Notes: generated by a model not told the origin, from the letters alone. A stretch of DNA of 64,000 nucleotides from Euglena gracilis (GCA_039621445.1 CP154957.1:26024541-26088540), one strand, 5' to 3'; numbered from the stretch's first letter, positions 1-10,299 are shown. A program made the numbers and translations.

Positions 1-153
1 AATGCTTCCGATGGCACGTGTGAAAGCCAGCACCCTTTACGGACTACGAAGCTGCAGAGATGAAAAAAGACCTTTTTCTAAAAAATATTTCAAAAAGTTT
101 CCCCCAAACCCTCCATGAGGTCTTTTTTATTTTTTTTTATATATAAAAATCGT
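1..153. other. Unassigned AT-rich left edge
   Basis: No reading frame or RNA is recognisable here. The segment ends in T-runs (about 121-140) directly before the hairpin at 154. It may be the flank of the satellite block that follows. Confidence 0.3.
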
Positions 154-243
154 GGGCATAACCCGTATTCAGGCCGTATAACGGGTCAAGGGCGCCGAAG
201 GCACCCTTGACCCGTTATACGCCCTGAATACGGGTTATGGCCC
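154..243. repeat. 90-bp near-perfect hairpin
   Basis: The two halves (about 154-195 and 200-243) are near-exact reverse complements around a GAAG loop; both contain TAACCCGTATTCAGG and ACGGGTCAAGG. One half recurs at 14041-14085, exactly between the two giant palindromes. The hairpin is therefore tied to palindrome boundaries and may be an element terminus or a scar of fold-back joining. Confidence 0.8.
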
Positions 244-265
244 GAGACATGGCACGAACCCGGGA

Positions 266-716
266 CCCCTACCCCCCCCCCCCCCTCCCCCCCTACCCCC
301 TCCCCCCTACCATCCCCCCCCCTACCCCCCCCTACCCCCCACTTGCCCCCCCCCTACCGCCCCCCCCTACCCGCCCCTACCCCCCCTACCCCCTACCCCC
401 CCTACCCTACCCCCCCTACCCCCCCCCCCCCCTACCCCCCCCTACCCCCCCCTACCCCCCCCTACCCCCCCCTACCCCCCCCCTACCCCCCCCTACCCCC
501 CCTACCCCCCCTACCCCCCCCTCTACCCCCCCCCCCCTACCCCCCCCCCTACCCCCCCTACCCCCCCTACCCCCCTAACCCCCCCTACCCCCCCCCCCTA
601 CCCCCTACCCCCCCCGACCCCCCCCCCTACCCCCCCTCCCCCCCCCCCCCCCCCCCCCCCCCTACCCCCCCCCCTACCCCCCCCCCCCCCCCCCCCCCCC
701 CCTCCCCCCCCCCCCC
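266..716. repeat. Degenerate (C5-9)TA tandem array, left
   Basis: An irregular array of C-runs of 5-9 or more separated by TA, i.e. TAGGGGGGG on the other strand, with a few solid C-runs over 20 bases. It resembles a degenerate telomere-type repeat, but no regular telomeric unit is present. The proline/tyrosine-rich frames across it are artefacts of composition. Confidence 0.8.
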
Positions 717-1620
717 TTTTCGGGTGCAAGTCGACCTAACCCTATCCCTTTCATTAACAAAATAAACCCCTTTTATCTGCCAACCCCTTCTCGGGTGCAA
801 GTCGACCTAACCCTATCCCTTTCATTAACAAAATAAACCCCTTTTATCCGCCAACCCCTTTTATCCGCCAACCCCTTCTCGGGTGCAAGTCGACCTAACC
901 CTACCCCTTTCATTAACAAAATAAACCCCTTTTCGGGTGCAAGTCGACCTAACCCTATCCCTTTCATTAACAAAATAAACCCCTTTTATCCGCCAACCCC
1001 TTTCCTTCTCGGGTGCAAGTCGACCTAACCCTATCCCTTTCATTAACAAAATAAACCCCTTTTATCTGCCAACCCCTTCTCGGGTGCAAGTCGACCTAAC
1101 CCTATCCCTTTCATTAACAAAATAAACCCCTTTTATCCGCCAACCCCTTTTATCCGCCACCCCCTTCTCGGGTGCAAGTCGACCTAACCCTACCCCTTTC
1201 ATTAACAAAATAAACCCCTTTTCGGGTGCAAGTCGACCTAACCCTATCCCTTTCATTAACAAAATAAACCCCTTTTATCCGCCAACCCCTTTTATCCGCC
1301 AACCCCTTCTCGGGTGCAAGTCGACCTAACCCTACCCCTTTCATTAACAAAATAAACCCCTTTTCGGGTGCAAGTCGACCTAACCCTATCCCTTTCATTA
1401 ACAAAATAAACCCCTTTTATCCGCCAACCCCTTTTATCCGCCAACCCCTTCTCGGGTGCAAGTCGACCTAACCCTACCCCTTTCATTAACAAAATAAACC
1501 CCTTTTCGGGAGCAAGTCGACCTAACCCTATCCCTTTCATCAACAAAATAATCCCCTTTTATCCGCCAACCCCTTTTGTCTGCCAACCCCTTCTCGGGTG
1601 CAAGTCGACATAACCCTATC
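717..1620. repeat. 142-bp higher-order satellite
   Basis: A unit of about 54 bp (core GGGTGCAAGTCGACCTAACC followed by CCCTTTCATTAACAAAATAA) alternates with a 17-bp unit (TTATCCGCCAACCCCTT). Two of each make a 142-bp higher-order period, seen as identical frames offset by 142 bp near 1150, 1292 and 1434. The minus-strand frames through it are not genes. Confidence 0.85.
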
Positions 1621-1971
1621 CCCCTACCCTACCCCCCCCTACCCCCCCCTACCCCCCCCTTGCCCCCCCCTACCCCCCCCACCCCCCCCCATACCCCCCC
1701 CCTACCCCCCCTACCCTACCCCCCCCTCCCCCCCCTACCCCCCCCCTACCCCCCCCCCCCCCCCCTACCCCCCCCTAACCCCTTCCTACCCCCCCCCTAC
1801 CCCCCCCCCCCCCTAACCCACCCCTTACCCCCCCCTACCCCCCCCCCTACCCCCCTACCCCCCCCCCCCCTACCCCCCCCCTACCCCCCCCCTACCCCCC
1901 CTACCCTACCCCCTACCCCCCCCCCCCCCCCTCCCCCCCCCTACCCCCCCCCCCCCTCCCCCCCCCCTACG

Positions 1972-2011
<40 letters not shown>
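1621..2011. repeat. Degenerate (C5-9)TA tandem array, right
   Basis: Same composition and orientation as the array at 266-716, ending in a C-run of more than 30 bases (about 1972-2011). Together the two arrays sandwich the 142-bp satellite. Confidence 0.8.
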
Positions 2012-2013
<2 letters not shown>

Positions 2014-2165
2014 ACCCGGGTTCGTGCCATATGTGTATGGCCCACGATTTTTTTGTAACCGTGTTTAGAGAGGCCCGGCGCCTGCCGTGTATTTCGTGGG
2101 TATGCTTCACGCCATGGTTTCGGGCACTTTTTTGTTGATTTTCCTGGAAAATTCCTGAACACGGC

Positions 2166-2252
2166 AATATGCCCTGTTTTTCGTGTTCACCTCACCACTA
2201 AAAACAGGGCATATTTCCGGGTTAACAAAATATGCCCTGTTTTTCGTGGTAA
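2166..2252. repeat. Inverted cluster of an ATATGCCCTGTTTTTCGTG motif
   Basis: The 19-bp motif occurs in both orientations here (2168, 2200, 2231), again at about 3222-3240 and at 4317-4375. The outer copies (2168 and 4317) face each other, so they may be terminal inverted repeats of an older element enclosing the transposase unit. Mirror copies lie at about 11705-11762, 12840-12860 and 13835-13915. Confidence 0.55.
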
Positions 2253-2292
2253 GGAACCAGTGAATGAAAATGATGTCCCAATGCCCCAAACC

Positions 2293-2919
2293 ATGGCCAC
2301 GGCGTCCTGGAAAATGTTCTTGTGCCATTTGCTTTATTTATTTATACTCATTGCGTTCTTCCTCAGTCTGTTTCTGAAAATGGCAAAGAAAGCTGCCAAC
2401 ACCATGGACCGAATGTTGCCACAACCCCCAAAAGTTCCTGAATTTTTGGCCACAATTAAGCAGGGTTGGGGAAAAAGAAAGAACCCTGCTGTTGACCCCT
2501 TGCATGGTAACCTTCTGGCGGAGGCTACCAAAAAGAAAGCATCCGGTTCAGAAGGAACAGAGCAATCCGCATTTGCACACCTCCTTGAATTCGAGGACGT
2601 CTGCATCGAGGACGATGATGACTGGGTGCCATTGACGCAGCCGTCCCGCAGCGCATGGTCTCGAGACATCCACTTCAAGTTGGAGTCGGATGATGAGGAC
2701 TAGGCGATCGAGCGCAACCGGCAGCAATGGGTGCGGCGGCTGGCGTGGGAGGCTCCACCGGCGGAGGAGGGGTCAGAGGTGGCACAGGACCTCTCCGACT
2801 TGCCCCCTGTCTTTCCCTCTGTTGCGGTCTCCACTTCCACCACCGCCCCTCCCTCCAAAAAGCGCCGTCTTGTGTCAGCCGCCCCCACCTGTGCCCGCGC
2901 TCTCCGTGTCGTAATATGA
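2293..2919 (+). CDS. Small putative membrane-anchored, NLS-containing protein with an in-frame TAG
   Basis: I chose the ATG at 2293 because it sits in a strong eukaryotic context (ACCATGG); the ATG at 2281 is also in frame. The first ~30 residues hold a hydrophobic stretch (FLCHLLYLFILIAFFLSLFL) that reads as a signal anchor or transmembrane helix. A Lys/Pro-rich middle and an acidic tail (ESDDED) follow, up to a TAG at 2701. The frame stays open past the TAG to 2919 and contains PPSKKRRLV, which resembles a classical nuclear localisation signal. The TAG is present in both palindrome arms, so it predates the duplication. It may be the true end (136 aa), a nonsense mutation or a readthrough site. 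No family was recognised. Confidence 0.4.
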
Positions 2920-3259
2920 ATCATGTGTGATGTGACGTATGTTCATTGTCTTACCATTGGCGTTGCGTGAATTTGTGCCACGAGCCCAAACATGGATCGT
3001 GGGTGTGTCACTCGTGCAAACCCCGTTAGTGTCCCCATCTAATCATCCACAGCGCAGCGCTGTTCGTCGTTGCACTGGTCGTGCTCCGACTTCGTCCCTC
3101 CTCGTGTGCCATCCATCATCTGTGTGCTCTCCTCGGTTTCGAAGCAATTCAAAGTGATTCAAAATAATTCTGTTCTTGGTTTGAAAGGTCTTCAATTTTG
3201 GGAGAAAACCCTGAACACAGCAATATGCCCTGTTTTTTGTCTTCACCTTACTATAACCT

Positions 3260-4304
3260 TCTGATAGTTTCCCCCCCCCACGGAGTCGAAAACTAGGGGG
3301 GGGGGACTTTCGACCGGTTTGGCCTCCCAGGTTCTTCGACAATGCCCGTGAAGCCATCGATGAAGGCTGTGAACAAGCCCAGGCGGCCCGTTGGAGGGCG
3401 CCACCTCACTCAAAAGAGTGCTAGGAAGTATTGCATGCACAATGCGGGGTTCATTGCTGCTATTTTGAAGGATTACAAAGAAAGAGTTCATATCACCGAC
3501 AGCAATGGAAAGATCTTGAACAACAAGCTCTTGAGCGAATCTGCTTTTGTTGCCGAGTGGTCGAAAAAGACTGGTGAAGAGCAGCTGAGCGCACAGCACT
3601 TCCGCAAATGGTTGGCTCGAGGGAGTGTTGAGGGTCCACCCACAGAAGATCCCATCGTGAAAGCTGAAAGACGAAGAACCGAAGCGCACACATACTACAT
3701 AGGTTTGAAAAGAGACACCGAAAAACCGGGTGCTGGGCGACCGACTCCCTTTGAGAAGACAGAAAGCGAGATCTGGAAGTGGGTCATTGCTCGTCGGGTG
3801 CAAGGGCTAAAGGTCACAACTTACATGCTGCGGATGCACACCATCGAAAGATTGCAAACTCTGCCCCTTGCCGAGCAGTTTAAAGTGAACGATGACTGGG
3901 TCCGAAGGTTTTGACTTCGGTGGGGCTTACGATTGAAGTCTGTGACTTCGTTGAAAAAGAAAATCCCTCCTATGTTGCTGCAAAAAGTGGACCGGTTTCG
4001 GAAATACATCATCAATGTCCAAAGATTGCTTGGGGAGGACTGTGTCATGGTTAACTGGGACCAAACCCCCACCTGGAAGGAACCACAAACAGCTCCATGC
4101 CCAACTCAACAATTTGCGCCCTCGTCGCAAGTGACCCTGCTAAAAATGGTCTCCCCTTGGCTTCATGTTCCCCTCCTTGCAGTGATCCACGCTTTCCTGG
4201 GACTCGATTTTTTGGGGGGGGGAAACTTTCAGACGGGTCGCCATTTTCTGTTTTTGGCCAAAAAAGTGGGGGGGGGAACTTTCGACCAGGGAAAACTATC
4301 AGAC
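3260..4304 (+). mobile_element. DNA transposon remnant with TCTGATAGTTT inverted ends
   Basis: The unit is bounded by TCTGATAGTTTCCCC at 3260 and its inverted form (AAAACTATCAGA ending at 4304). Just inside both ends are long C/G-runs and a TTTCGACC motif. It encloses a truncated transposase. A second, inner AAACTTTCAGACGG end-like motif at about 4220-4240 suggests an internal deletion that removed the 3' half of the transposase. No clear target-site duplication is visible. Confidence 0.6.
3342..4200 (+). pseudogene. Pogo/Tc-type DDE transposase, N-terminal part with in-frame TGA
   Basis: ATG at 3342. Residues 1-60 are basic. A helix-turn-helix-like stretch follows, with GAGRPTPFEKTESEIWKWV and DDWVRRF, the spacing typical of Tc5/CENP-B-type DNA-binding domains. 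The frame is interrupted by TGA at 3912-3914 and then continues in the same frame with SLKKKIPPMLLQKVDRF and VNWDQTPTW. The last motif carries the first catalytic Asp of DDE_1-type transposases. The rest of the DDE core is missing where the poly-G end motif begins (~4210). The same TGA is in the mirror copy. It is almost certainly inactive. The family assignment rests on motif recognition only. Confidence 0.6.
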
Positions 4305-4436
4305 GGTCGTAGTACCACGAAAAACAGGGCATATTGCCGAGTTAAGAAAATATGCCCTGTTTTCCGTGTTCATAGCCACGAAATACAGGGCAGGCGCCGG
4401 GCCTCTAAACACGGTTACAAAAAAACATATTTTTTT

Positions 4437-4535
4437 CTACGCCGGCGTTTGAGACGCCGGGCTCAGGACAGAACCGGCGTCCCCCCCCACGGGCTTTCAG
4501 GACGCTGGTTCTGTCCTAAAGCCCGGTGTTAGGAG
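4437..4535. repeat. GC-rich hairpin family (GGACAGAACCGGCGT)
   Basis: CGCCGGCGTTTGAGACGCC, AGGACAGAACCGGCGTCC and the inverted GACGCTGGTTCTGTCC form nested stems. Related hairpins lie at 6408-6440 and 7097-7211, with mirror copies in the right arm. The family is dispersed and palindromic and behaves like a small inverted-repeat element. Confidence 0.6.
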
Positions 4536-5771
4536 CTGGTAGTAACCGGGATCCATGGCACCAGAAGTGCTGCGCAAGACGAGACTATTTATTTTTCGGG
4601 TGGATGAACATTTCTTCGACATTTTTGACGGCAGGACCATATGAAAGCGCCGGAAGAACCGGAAGGGGGGGTAGTCGACGCCCCGCCCCACACCACCCAC
4701 AACAATTTCGGGGAAACGGGGATTTTGGCCAGGAAAGTTTTTCGAAAAATAAAAACCAAAACACGTGATTTTTGAAGGGAAAAAACTTTTTTCACAAAAA
4801 ATCTCAAAATTTTCCGTCCTAAAAACTCAAACTTTTGAGGAGGGGAGGGGGGTGAAATAAACGAAGGTCAAAAAAGTAGACAAATTTTTGGCACAGTCAA
4901 ACTTTACTGACATTTTTCTCGTTGAACAACACATATTTTGCCAAAAAAAAATGAAAACAAAACGCTTTTCTGCCCCCTTTCCAAGAGAATGGCACCCAAA
5001 CAACTCCTTCCTGAAAGAATCCTGTGGCCCAAAGCTGGCCACCACATCTAGCCCAAAACTGGCCAGAACATGTGGCCCAAAAACTGGCCAGCACATCTGG
5101 CCCCCAAAAAAACCATGACATTGCACAAAATGTGAAATGCAAAATTTTGGGCCGTTTGCCAGATTGAAAACTTCTCCCCCAATTTTTTGGCTTCCAAGAA
5201 CATTTGTTGAATAGCAAATAAAGAACGCAAGGAACAGAAATGGCAGTTTCAGACGAAAACCAGCATCTGCTTTGTGGAAAGAGGGCCATCATCACCACAT
5301 GCAGGCCACTCAGGCCTTTGCTCTGAACACATACACATTCGATCGAGCGGAGGCCTGCCTGCAACACGGTGACAGGCCCTTGGGTCTACTTGTTTTCTGC
5401 TTGGTACTTGCTACCTGAAGACAGATGTCACAGACATTTTCTAAGTTCCTGTATTTTCACTTCATTTCAGCACCCTGTACTTTCATCATAAACCATCCCA
5501 CGCCGCTTCCACACGAAATGGCATTGTGACACTAAAGGAGAAGGATTGGGAATGCAAGCATTTTTTTGCGTGTAGGTGATTCATAATTTCTTCAAAAAAA
5601 ACATGTGCTTAGGTCTTTGATGTGCCCCCATGCACCAAGTTAACTAGAACAGAAATTTGCATACTACAACATTCAAAATGTGGTACAGATGTGTTCTGTC
5701 CCGAACTTTCTTCCGCTTCGCTTCATTTCTTGGACTGGTGCTTTTCCTTTTTTGGTATTCCGAAGTGTATC
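4536..5771. other. Unassigned stretch of palindrome 1
   Basis: The only visible structure is a three-fold repeat of about 24 bp (core GGCCAGTTTTGGGCCACATG, about 5033-5110; mirror about 10970-11045). A minus-strand frame at 4897-5367 owes its VLASFGP-type repeats to this DNA repeat and is not convincing as a gene. The remainder shows nothing recognisable. Confidence 0.4.
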
Positions 5772-5843
5772 GAGCACACAGTATAATTGGTGCAGCATGC
5801 AGTTCGGAACTGTGAGGTCGCGGGTTCAAACCCCGCTGTGTGC
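5772..5843 (+). tRNA. tRNA-Pro(CGG)-like relic
   Basis: Seventy-two bases fit tRNA numbering exactly: box A-like CAGTATAATTGG at 5779, anticodon loop TTCGGAA (CGG), AGGTC variable loop, a perfect GCGGG/CCCGC T-stem and box B GGTTCAAACC. However, the acceptor has an A:G mismatch, two of four D-stem pairs fail, the anticodon stem has two wobble pairs, and position 37 is A where tRNA-Pro normally has G. I read it as a decayed tRNA or tRNA-derived sequence; functional status is doubtful. Confidence 0.5.
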
Positions 5844-6480
5844 AAGTTTTCGTCATTGGAAAATCTTTTTTGCAAAGAGCACCCAGAATTAGGCCTTAAC
5901 CCAGTTAGCGACAAGAACCAAAAAATTTTCCACCGCGGCCAGCCAGACCTCCTCCTCCTCTTTCCGATCCTCAACCCAAAATCCAGCCAGACCTCCTCCT
6001 CCTCTAAATCCCCCAGCCAGCCGTGGCTGGCCATGGCTGGCCAGACCTCCTCCTTTTTTTTGCCAGCCAGCCAGCCGCGGCTAGCCGCGGCTAGCCAGAT
6101 ACCCCACTGCTCGTTGTTGATTCATCCGCCTGGGTGGATGTTGTGATTAAACCTGGCGAGCGCAGCCGTCGAGCGTAATAAAAACCGAGGAGGTTGCGTC
6201 GTGCGGTCTTCGCCCTATATAATTTTTGAAGCCACTAAAAAAAGAGAAGGAGGCGCCCCAGCCGCGGCCAGCCAAGGCCAGCCGCGGCTGGCCGTGGCTG
6301 GTGGCTGGGAGAAAAGAGGAGGAGGAGGTCTGGCTGGTGGCTGGTGAAAAAAGAGGAGGAGGAGGTCTGGCTGGTATCTGGCTGGCCGTGGGGACCCCAG
6401 CAACTTAGGAACGCCGGCCTTGTCCAAAGCCCGGCGTCCGATTTTCATTCCTAAAAATGTCACCAAAAGTGACCAAAAGT
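5844..6480. repeat. CCAGCCAGACCTCCTCCTCCTC and GGCTGGCC simple-repeat zone
   Basis: About 5940-6400 is built from short units: CCAGCCAGACCTCC followed by TCC repeats, and GCCGCGGCTGGCC palindromes. The second half (6240-6400) is an inverted version of the first. No gene is credible. The mirror is at about 9670-10230. Confidence 0.6.
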
Positions 6481-7096
6481 GGCCCTAAGGTGCTGGTATG
6501 AGTGTTTCAACCATCAAGGACAAAGAATTTTGCCATCTGGGGACCTGTGGGGTGGATATCCAAATGTCATGAAAATTGGCCCAGATTTGGAAATAGAGTA
6601 CCGTGCAGCGTGGAAAGATCTGATGAGCACCGTTGGTCGTCTGTTGAAAAGAGCTTTCGATCGAGGGGTAACTTGGTACCCTAACGTTGCACGCAGCCCG
6701 AGATACGCTCGCGATGGTCGGATCGGCCTGAATCTGTGTCGAAACTTGTAGCAATCTTTAGTGACTTTTGGTTTAAGATGCTGAATAAACCCCACAGAAA
6801 CGTTTTTCCTCTTCGAATCAACGACGTGAGGGCCTTGGGGGGGCACCAGAGTTGTGAAATTAGGATTCCCCACTGACAGAAAATAAGAGCTCCAGGCGAC
6901 GTGGCTGAATTTGGTGGTGATCGCCAATCGTCTGATGAAAAGAGCTTTCGATCGAGGGGTGATTTTATTTATACCTGGACGATTGACACAGCCAGAAATA
7001 CCCTCGCGATCGCCGGAATTTGGTGAAGTGCAAAGTGGTGTGACATTGCAGATCAGTGGTCGGTGATTGGTCCTGGGAGTGTCCTTTGGCCGAAGG
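6481..7096. repeat. Two diverged copies of a ~150-bp repeat
   Basis: The stretches at about 6600-6730 and 6905-7050 share AAAAGAGCTTTCGATCGAGG, a preceding TCGTCTG and a following CTCGCGAT with equal spacing, so they are tandem diverged copies. An overlapping 90-codon frame (6479-6751) is conserved in the mirror arm but matches nothing I know. Confidence 0.5.
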
Positions 7097-7211
7097 TTGG
7101 GGACGCCGGTTCTGTCCTGAGCCCGGCGTCTCTAAAACGCCGGCTTAAACAAGAGGTGGAAGGACGGAACCGGCGTTTGGAACGCCGGGCTTTGGACAGA
7201 ACCGGCGTCCG
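7097..7211. repeat. Second GGACAGAACCGGCGT hairpin
   Basis: Two inverted pairs of GACGCCGGTTCTGTCC / GGACAGAACCGGCGTC enclose an AACGCCGG spacer. Same family as 4437-4535. Mirror at about 8867-8980. Confidence 0.6.
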
Positions 7212-7326
7212 CCACCTCTTTTTTGTAGTAGTGTCCGAGAAAGAAATTTGCGGGGAGGGAAGGATAAAGTAGTTTGCGACTCCTGCCACCTGCATTGGCA
7301 TTTTGCCTGTGTGGGTCTGCCCTGCA

Positions 7327-7662
7327 GTGTACGTCCTACCTTATCGCTTTCGCCCTTTGGTGCGCAGAAAAAGTTATAAGTAGGAGTAACAAGAAAAATA
7401 TAAAAATAAATATAAAAGTTGTATTGCCCTTTTCCCCAATTAAGAGGCAGAGCACAAGACAGGGGAGAAGCCCTATGGTCTACGGAAATCGATGCCAAGT
7501 TCTTGGCTGTCCTTTCTGGACTTCAAATCAGAAAAATCAAACTTGAAAATCAAGTCTTGAATCAAAGACCAGAATGAAATAAAATAGAAAATACCACCTG
7601 TGGAGAGGAGAACCAGAATTAGGCTTAGGTATTCCTAATTCAGGCCGTTGGCCATCTGTAGG
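7327..7662. repeat. 336-bp repeat unit, uninterrupted copy 1
   Basis: The unit starts GTGTACGTCCTACC and ends GGCCATCTGTAGG. A second copy is in the mirror arm (8414-8749). A third copy (37481-37590 plus 49876-50106) is interrupted by element E1, so this copy preserves E1's empty target site (GCCCTTTTCCCCAATT, TTCC at 7432-7435). Confidence 0.85.
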
Positions 7663-7692
7663 AATACCACCTAGCATAGTACTGTGTATGGG

Positions 7693-8383
7693 CTCAGAGC
7701 TATACCTGGCCGTAGGCTTATACCTACATACACAGTATGGCGCCGTTGGCGCCGCTGCGGCTGCCGGTGCTGCTGACTTTGCTGGCACCGGCCTGCGGGG
7801 TTGCGCCATTGGCGCTGGTTTCGCCGCAGCGGCATACGGTGCGGGCACGGGAGGGGGTGCGGCCTGTTGGCCACCCGATGCCCGCCGTTGCTGTGCAGGG
7901 GTAGCCAGTGCCAAACGGTAGACGGGGGGGGGGGGGTAGTGGGTAGTCGGCCGACTAGTCGGCCGACTACCCAATTGGTCGGCCGACTAGTCGGCCGACT
8001 AATTGGTCGGTAGCTAGTCGGCGGGGGGGTAGTGGGTAGTCGGCCGACTAGTCGGCCGACTACCCACTCTAATGTACTAACGGGTCAAAACCGCCGACTT
8101 TTAAGCCCCCCCCCTGGGAAAAAAAATTGTCTAAATCACCTCAACGCCGGTCAAAACACACCCAAATGGCTCCAGAACCCCCAATCGGGGGTGAATATGC
8201 AAAAAAATTGGGGGGAAATGTCCATTTTGGGCCACTTTTGACAAAAGTACACCTCTCCCCATTGAATTTTCAGTATAAGTCAAAATTTGCACAAAAAAAG
8301 GGTCTTATCCCTCCAAGTCTATTGCCAACATAGAAGGGATTTTGTTATTTGAGGGGGGGGGTGCGGGGGGGGGGGGGCGGAAC
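7693..8383. other. Spacer of palindrome 1
   Basis: About 7700-7920 on the minus strand reads as Ala/Pro-rich peptide (APPPVPAPYAAAAKPAP) and may be a fragment of a coding exon. About 7922-8085 holds the GTCGGCCGACTAGTCGGCCG palindrome repeat followed by ACGGGTCAAAACCGCCGAC, both also near the centre of palindrome 2 (19716-19795; 21232-21310). About 8316-8380 (AGAAGGGATTTTGTTATTTG then G-runs) is also shared with palindrome 2 (20778-20835). The two palindrome centres are therefore built from the same modules in different arrangements. Confidence 0.6.
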
Positions 8384-8413
8384 CCCATACACAGTACTAT
8401 GCTAGGTGGTATT

Positions 8414-8749
8414 CCTACAGATGGCCAACGGCCTGAATTAGGAATACCTAAGCCTAATTCTGGTTCTCCTCTCCACAGGTGGTATTTTCTATTTTATTTC
8501 ATTCTGGTCTTTGATTCAAGACTTGATTTTCAAGTTTGATTTTTCTGATTTGAAGTCCAGAAAGGACAGCCAAGAACTTGGCATCGATTTCCGTAGACCA
8601 TAGGGCTTCTCCCCTGTCTTGTGCTCTGCCTCTTAATTGGGGAAAAGGGCAATACAACTTTTATATTTATTTTTATATTTTTCTTGTTACTCCTACTTAT
8701 AACTTTTTCTGCGCACCAAAGGGCGAAAGCGATAAGGTAGGACGTACAC
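8414..8749. repeat. 336-bp repeat unit, uninterrupted copy 2
   Basis: Palindrome-arm mirror of 7327-7662, also carrying the empty E1 target site (complement of TTCC at 8641-8644). Confidence 0.85.
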
Positions 8750-10227
8750 TGCAGGGCAGACCCACACAGGCAAAATGCCAATGCAGGTGGCAGGAGTCGC
8801 AAACTACTTTATCCTTCCCTCCCCGCAAATTTCTTTCTCGGACACTACTACAAAAAAGAGGTGGCGGACGCCGGTTCTGTCCAAAGCCCGGCGTTCCAAA
8901 CGCCGGTTCCGTCCTTCCACCTCTTGTTTAAGCCGGCGTTTTAGAGACGCCGGGCTCAGGACAGAACCGGCGTCCCCAACCTTCGGCCAAAGGACACTCC
9001 CAGGACCAATCTCCGACCACTGATCTGCAATGTCACACCACTTTGCACTTCACCAAATTCCGGCGATCGCGAGGGTATTTCTGGCTGTGTCAATCGTCCA
9101 GGTATAAAATCACCCCTCGATCGAAAGCTCTTTTCATCAGACGACTGGCGATCACCACCAAATTCAGCCACGTCGCCTGGAGCTCTTATTTTCTGTCAGT
9201 GGGGAATCCTAATTTCACAACTCTGGTGCCCCCCCAAGGCCCTCAGGTCGTTGATTCGAAGAGGAAAAACGTTTCTGTAAGGTTTATTCAGCATCTTAAA
9301 CCAAAATCACTAAAGGTTGGTACAGGTTTCGACACAGATTCAGGCCGATCCGACCATCGCGAGCGTATCTCGGGCTGCGTGCAACGTTAGGGTACCAAGT
9401 TACCCCTCGATCGAAAGCTCTTTTCAACAGACGACCAGCGGTGCTCATCAGATCTTTCCACGCTGCACGGTACTCTATTTCCAAATCTGGGCCAATTTTC
9501 ATGACATTTGGATATCCACCCCACAGGTCCCCAGATGGCAAAATTCTTTGTCCTTGATGGTTGAAACACTCATACCAGCACCTTAGGGCCACTTTTGGTC
9601 ACTTTTGGTGACATTTTTAGGAATGAAAATCGGACGCCGGGCTTTGGACAAGGCCGGCGTTCCTAAGTTGCTGGGGTCCCCACGGCCAGCCAGATACCAG
9701 CCAGACCTCCTCCTCCTCTTTTTTCACCAGCCACCAGCCAGACCTCCTCCTCCTCTTTTCTCCCAGCCACCAGCCACGGCCAGCCGCGGCTGGCCTTGGC
9801 TGGCCGCGGCTGGGGCGCCTCCTTCTCTTTTTTTAGTGGCTTCAAAAATTATATAGGGCGAAGACCGCACGACGCAACCTCCTCGGTTTTTATTACGCTC
9901 GACGGCTGCGCTCGCCAGGTTTAATCACAACATCCACCCAGGCGGATGAATCAACAACGAGCAGTGGGGTATCTGGCTAGCCGCGGCTAGCCGCGGCTGG
10001 CTGGCTGGCAAAAAAAAGGAGGAGGTCTGGCCAGCCATGGCCAGCCACGGCTGGCTGGGGGATTTAGAGGAGGAGGAGGTCTGGCTGGATTTTGGGTTGA
10101 GGATCGGAAAGAGGAGGAGGAGGTCTGGCTGGCCGCGGTGGAAAATTTTTTGGTTCTTGTCGCTAACTGGGTAAGGCCTAATTCTGGGTGCTCTTTGCAA
10201 AAAAAGATTTTCCAATGACGAAAACTT

Positions 10228-10299
10228 GCACACAGCGGGGTTTGAACCCGCGACCTCACAGTTCCGAACTGCATGCTGCACCAATTATACTGTGTGCTC
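10228..10299 (-). tRNA. Mirror copy of the tRNA-Pro-like relic
   Basis: Exact palindrome-arm counterpart of 5772-5843, with the same T-arm, anticodon loop and stem mismatches. Confidence 0.5.

Larger units (their letters stand above)
249..2030. repeat. C-rich/satellite block bounded by 16-bp inverted flanks
   Basis: ATGGCACGAACCCGGG at 249-264 is the exact reverse complement of 2015-2030. Everything between is low-complexity C-rich DNA and tandem satellite. The inverted flanks suggest that the block was inserted, or expanded, inside a formerly contiguous palindromic sequence. Confidence 0.6.
2036..7692. repeat. Giant palindrome 1, left arm
   Basis: The 5.66-kb arm is the reverse complement of 8384-14044. 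Most differences are homopolymer lengths. There are also substitutions (for example A/G at about 3421, changing Arg to Gly in the transposase) and a ~10-bp indel near 4695 (mirror about 11370). Gene content is mirrored exactly. The arm starts at TATGGCCCACG and ends at CTGTGTATGGG. Confidence 0.9.

Noticed and set aside
266-716. A true chromosome end
   Set aside because: The array is irregular, interstitial and followed by satellite and palindromes on both sides; no uniform telomere repeat is seen.
237-765. Proline/tyrosine-rich plus-strand reading frames
   Set aside because: They are translations of the CCCCCCCTA array; open in several frames only because the repeat lacks stops.
773-1546. 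Repeated LMKGIGLGRLAPEKG-type minus-strand peptides
   Set aside because: Translation of the 142-bp satellite; no start context, and the frames are identical copies of the DNA repeat.
717-1620. CRISPR-like array
   Set aside because: Units are contiguous satellite without unique spacers, in eukaryotic DNA.
1576-2058. Second proline-rich reading frame
   Set aside because: Same cause: C-run array translated.
4897-5367. Minus-strand frame with VLASFGP-like repeats (mirror 10703-11242)
   Set aside because: It follows a ~24-bp DNA repeat and has no recognisable domain; length differs between arms because repeat number differs.
5787-6146. Reading frame with NCEVAGSNPAV
   Set aside because: The peptide is the translated tRNA T-arm; the frame crosses the tRNA-like relic and simple repeats.
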